Source: Lewinellaceae bacterium
GTDB lineage: Bacteria; Bacteroidota; Bacteroidia; Chitinophagales; Saprospiraceae
DNA length: 64,000 nt
Assembly: GCA_020636025.1 (NCBI GenBank)
Contig: JACJYQ010000004.1
Coordinates: 533,115 to 597,114, forward strand
Direction of reading: 5' to 3'
This document shows positions 61,761-64,000 of this stretch, piece by piece (positions within the stretch are counted from its first letter, which is position 1; each line of letters opens with the position of its first letter). Below the pieces are notes generated by a model that was not told the DNA's origin, made no database searches, and saw only the letters and a program-made list of their open reading frames with translations. A program made the position numbers and the translations under genes.

Positions 61761-62324
61761 ATGAGAAATTACAAATTGCCATACCTGGCACTTGCCACAA
61801 GCCTGTTTCTTCATTACCACTGTGCCAGCGAAATGAAAACCAGTCAGGACTATCTAATATTGAGTTCGGGTGAGGATGCAGCGTTCGACTATTACAAAAA
61901 TCGAAGCGGAGATACGATTATTGCTCCAGGCAAGTACATGCAGCTGATTAGTGATACCTTCAGGACCTACGCCATCGTGTTACATTCCGAATTAGGGTAT
62001 ATTGTAATTGACAGAGATGAGCATCCAAAATATCAGGTATTTAACTTCGACAATGGGCCTGATTATCCTTCGGATGGGCTATTCCGAATATTCGAAAAAG
62101 GCAAACTGGGATATGCCGATGAGAAGACCCTGGAAGTCGTCATAGCGCCTCAATTCGATTGTGCCTATCCTTTTGAAAATGGGAAGGCCAGGGTGAGTAA
62201 AAACTGTCAGACAGTTTCAGACGGAGAACACAGCACCTGGAAAAGTCAGGACTGGTTCTACATCGATAAGACAGGTAAACTCATTCCTGAAGAACCAATG
62301 AAGTCTAAAACTTCGGATCAATAA
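61761..62324 (+). CDS. WG-repeat-like protein, exported
   Basis: 187 residues with a signal-like N-terminus (MRNYKLPYLALATSLFLHYH, with a Cys soon after). The second half shows WG/DUF2314-style repeats: FRIFEKGKLGYADEKTLEVV, APQFDCAYPFENGKARVSK and WFYIDKTGKLIPEEP. WG-repeat proteins are widespread in Bacteroidota and have no defined role. Stands alone, convergent to the PaaZ-like gene. Confidence 0.75.
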   Translation: MRNYKLPYLALATSLFLHYHCASEMKTSQDYLILSSGEDAAFDYYKNRSGDTIIAPGKYMQLISDTFRTYAIVLHSELGYIVIDRDEHPKYQVFNFDNGPDYPSDGLFRIFEKGKLGYADEKTLEVVIAPQFDCAYPFENGKARVSKNCQTVSDGEHSTWKSQDWFYIDKTGKLIPEEPMKSKTSDQ

Positions 62325-62347
62325 AATACAGTGAAGTGCCTTCAGGA

Positions 62348-64000
62348 CTAATTTGCCTCTTCTTTCTTTCTAACCATGGTCAAAATAGTTGCCAGCGCCA
62401 CTGTTTCATCAATCTCATCATACACTTCCACCTGCCAACGCACGATGCCTCTTGGCGGCAATTCGTCATCCACTTTTTGCTCAACCTGTAATTTTTCTTT
62501 GACTGTAAGACGCACTCCAATGGTCATACCCGGATACACAGGCTTTGTAAAGCGACACTCGTCGAGACCGTAGTTCAGGAGGACCGGACCTTTTTTGGCA
62601 TCTACAAACAATCCTGCGGCTTTTGATAGTATGAAATATCCATGTGCCACCCTGCCGGTAAATGGCGTGCCCTCCAAAGAGGTCACATCCATGTGTGCGT
62701 AGAAATTATCCCCGGACACATTGGCGAAGTTGGTGATATCCGTTTCAGACACCGTGTGTTTGGCGGTAGTCAGCGTCTCCCCTACCCTCAGGTCTTCAAA
62801 ATGCTTGCGGAAAGGATGAATGTCACTTTCCGGTCTTGCGCCACCTGGCTGATACAAACTGGTCACCGAAGTAAGCATGCTCGGATGTCCCTGAACGGCT
62901 ACACGCTGCAAATAATGCATAACACCGCGAATGCCGCCCATTTCTTCTCCACCTCCGGCCCGGCCTGGACCGCCATGTGTGAGCATGGGCATTGGCGAAC
63001 CATGACCTGTACTTTCTTTAGCTGATTCGCGATCTAGAAGCAAAATACGGCCGTGGAAAGCGCCGGCTTCGGTCACGAACTCACGGGCTATATTGGAATC
63101 GTATGTACACATTGTGGACACAAGCGAACCTTTACCAAGATTAGCCAGTTCAATGGCTTTGCCGAGATTTTCATACGGCATCAGCGTAGCTACCGGACCA
63201 AATGCTTCAATGTTGTGGCATTCCTGACCTTCAAACGGGTTTTCATTCAGCAGCAATAATGGCGGCAAAAAAGCGCCGTTTTTGCGATCGGCGCCAATTA
63301 CTTCAAAGTCATTTACATCGCCAAAAACGACAGAAGAAGATTTGGTCAGCAGCTTGAGGTTTTCGAGCACGCGCTCGCGCTGAGTTTGGCTTACCAGGGC
63401 GCCCATGCGAACGCCTTCTACTGACGGATCGCCTATTTTGGTTTTGGAAAGTTCTTTGCCAAGCTGGATCTGTACATCTTCCAGGTATTTTTCCGGCACA
63501 ATGATGCGACGAACGGCTGTGCATTTCTGCCCCGCTTTCACCGTCATTTCAGAGCGAACATTTTTAACGAATATGTCGAACTCCGGAGTGCCAGGCGCCG
63601 CGTCTTCTCCCAATACCATGGCATTCAGCGAGTCGGCCTCCATGTTGAATGGAACTGAATATTCCAGCAAACGAGGATGCGCTTTCAGCATTTTACCGGT
63701 CCTGGCAGATCCGGTGAACGTGACCACATCCTGGTTTTCCACGAAATCGATCAATCCATGTCCTTTGCCACCGATAAATTGCAGGGCGCCTTCCGGCAAA
63801 AGACCGCTGGCTTCAATATCCCGCACAACGGTTTCCGTTACAAAAGAGGTCACTTCGGAAGCTTTTACCACAGCAGCCACTCCGGCCAGCCAGTTTACGG
63901 CACATTTCTCCAGCATGCCCCAAACCGGGAAATTGAAGGCATTGATGTGCAATGAAATTCCTCTTTTAGGTACCATGACGTGCTGCGCCACAAAGGAGCC
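62348..64000 (-). CDS. paaZ: PaaZ-like bifunctional ALDH/MaoC hydratase (partial)
   Basis: C-terminal part of at least 550 residues; the frame is open to the window edge, so the N-terminus (about 130 residues) is outside. An aldehyde dehydrogenase domain (KRGISLHINAFNFPVWGMLE, VTFTGSARTG, GQKCTAVRRI with the catalytic Cys, FGPVATLM) is followed by a MaoC hot-dog domain (about the last 150 residues; HTVSETDITNFANVSGDNFY, AHGYFILSKAAGLFV). In phenylacetate degradation PaaZ opens the oxepin-CoA ring and oxidises the aldehyde. Other paa genes are not visible, so a variant role is possible. Confidence 0.9.
   Translation of the reverse strand, partial: GSFVAQHVMVPKRGISLHINAFNFPVWGMLEKCAVNWLAGVAAVVKASEVTSFVTETVVRDIEASGLLPEGALQFIGGKGHGLIDFVENQDVVTFTGSARTGKMLKAHPRLLEYSVPFNMEADSLNAMVLGEDAAPGTPEFDIFVKNVRSEMTVKAGQKCTAVRRIIVPEKYLEDVQIQLGKELSKTKIGDPSVEGVRMGALVSQTQRERVLENLKLLTKSSSVVFGDVNDFEVIGADRKNGAFLPPLLLLNENPFEGQECHNIEAFGPVATLMPYENLGKAIELANLGKGSLVSTMCTYDSNIAREFVTEAGAFHGRILLLDRESAKESTGHGSPMPMLTHGGPGRAGGGEEMGGIRGVMHYLQRVAVQGHPSMLTSVTSLYQPGGARPESDIHPFRKHFEDLRVGETLTTAKHTVSETDITNFANVSGDNFYAHMDVTSLEGTPFTGRVAHGYFILSKAAGLFVDAKKGPVLLNYGLDECRFTKPVYPGMTIGVRLTVKEKLQVEQKVDDELPPRGIVRWQVEVYDEIDETVALATILTMVRKKEEAN

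Noticed and set aside
1..64000. tRNA, rRNA or known riboswitch in the intergenic gaps
   Set aside because: Reading the gaps I saw no cloverleaf ends (CCA with T-loop GTTCRA) or known riboswitch cores; a covariance-model scan (Infernal, tRNAscan-SE) would decide.

Overview
The window looks like a chromosomal segment of a Bacteroidota bacterium, most plausibly from the Saprospiria (Lewinella/Haliscomenobacter-like) group. Supporting signs are five proteins ending in type A sorting domains of the type IX secretion system (T9SS), a TonB-dependent receptor with a carboxypeptidase-like regulatory domain, a DUF5686 protein, bacillithiol synthesis (BshA), LytTR two-component systems, and several start sites preceded by the Bacteroidota promoter element TAnnTTTG. 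A degradative-type HMG-CoA reductase beside a type 2 IPP isomerase indicates the mevalonate route, which only part of the phylum uses. The assignment is inferred from gene content; no rRNA or tRNA gene was seen.

Layout. 1-481: 3' end of a prenylglyceryl phosphate synthase. 588-5347 (minus): TonB-dependent receptor, periplasmic TonB_C protein, LytS-like kinase and LytTR regulator in one block. 5666-9442: bshA diverging from fni and the HMG-CoA reductase gene. 9468-15428: small membrane protein, TraB/GumN protein, class III adenylate cyclase, a DUF1015/kinase pair and a coiled-coil protein. 15566-20703: cystathionine beta-synthase, two different esterases in tandem, and an LTA-synthase-like membrane hydrolase. 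20935-29439: two related barrel proteins, tilS, a DUF5686 protein, a dynamin-like GTPase, phosphatidylserine decarboxylase and a basic exported protein. 29566-34424 (minus): two paralogous 729-residue T9SS proteins with dockerin-like modules behind a small exported protein, next to an orphan LytTR regulator whose receiver has lost its phosphorylation site. 35897-49918: mostly housekeeping (PEP carboxylase, queA, typA, a GDPD) with a CocE hydrolase, an arginyltransferase-like protein, an LVIVD-repeat T9SS protein and a GT-C type membrane protein. 50117-58921: a large T9SS protein with a gingipain-like fold, an MDR oxidoreductase, and a three-gene group of TIGR03032 protein, FG-GAP repeat T9SS protein and an APS kinase/nucleotidyltransferase fusion. 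59033-61606 (minus): NarX/NarL-type system with two membrane accessory genes. 62348-64000: PaaZ-like ALDH/MaoC fusion, cut by the window edge.

Intergenic DNA is rich in small repeats: REP-like palindromes, dispersed CGCAGATTT-type repeats, a 7-bp tandem repeat facing its own inverted copy, and long imperfect inverted repeats between genes. The best leads for undescribed biology are the small exported protein/dockerin-like T9SS pair with its pseudo-receiver regulator, and the compact APS kinase-nucleotidyltransferase fusion beside the TIGR03032 and FG-GAP proteins. No mobile element with a transposase, no CRISPR array and no prophage were seen.
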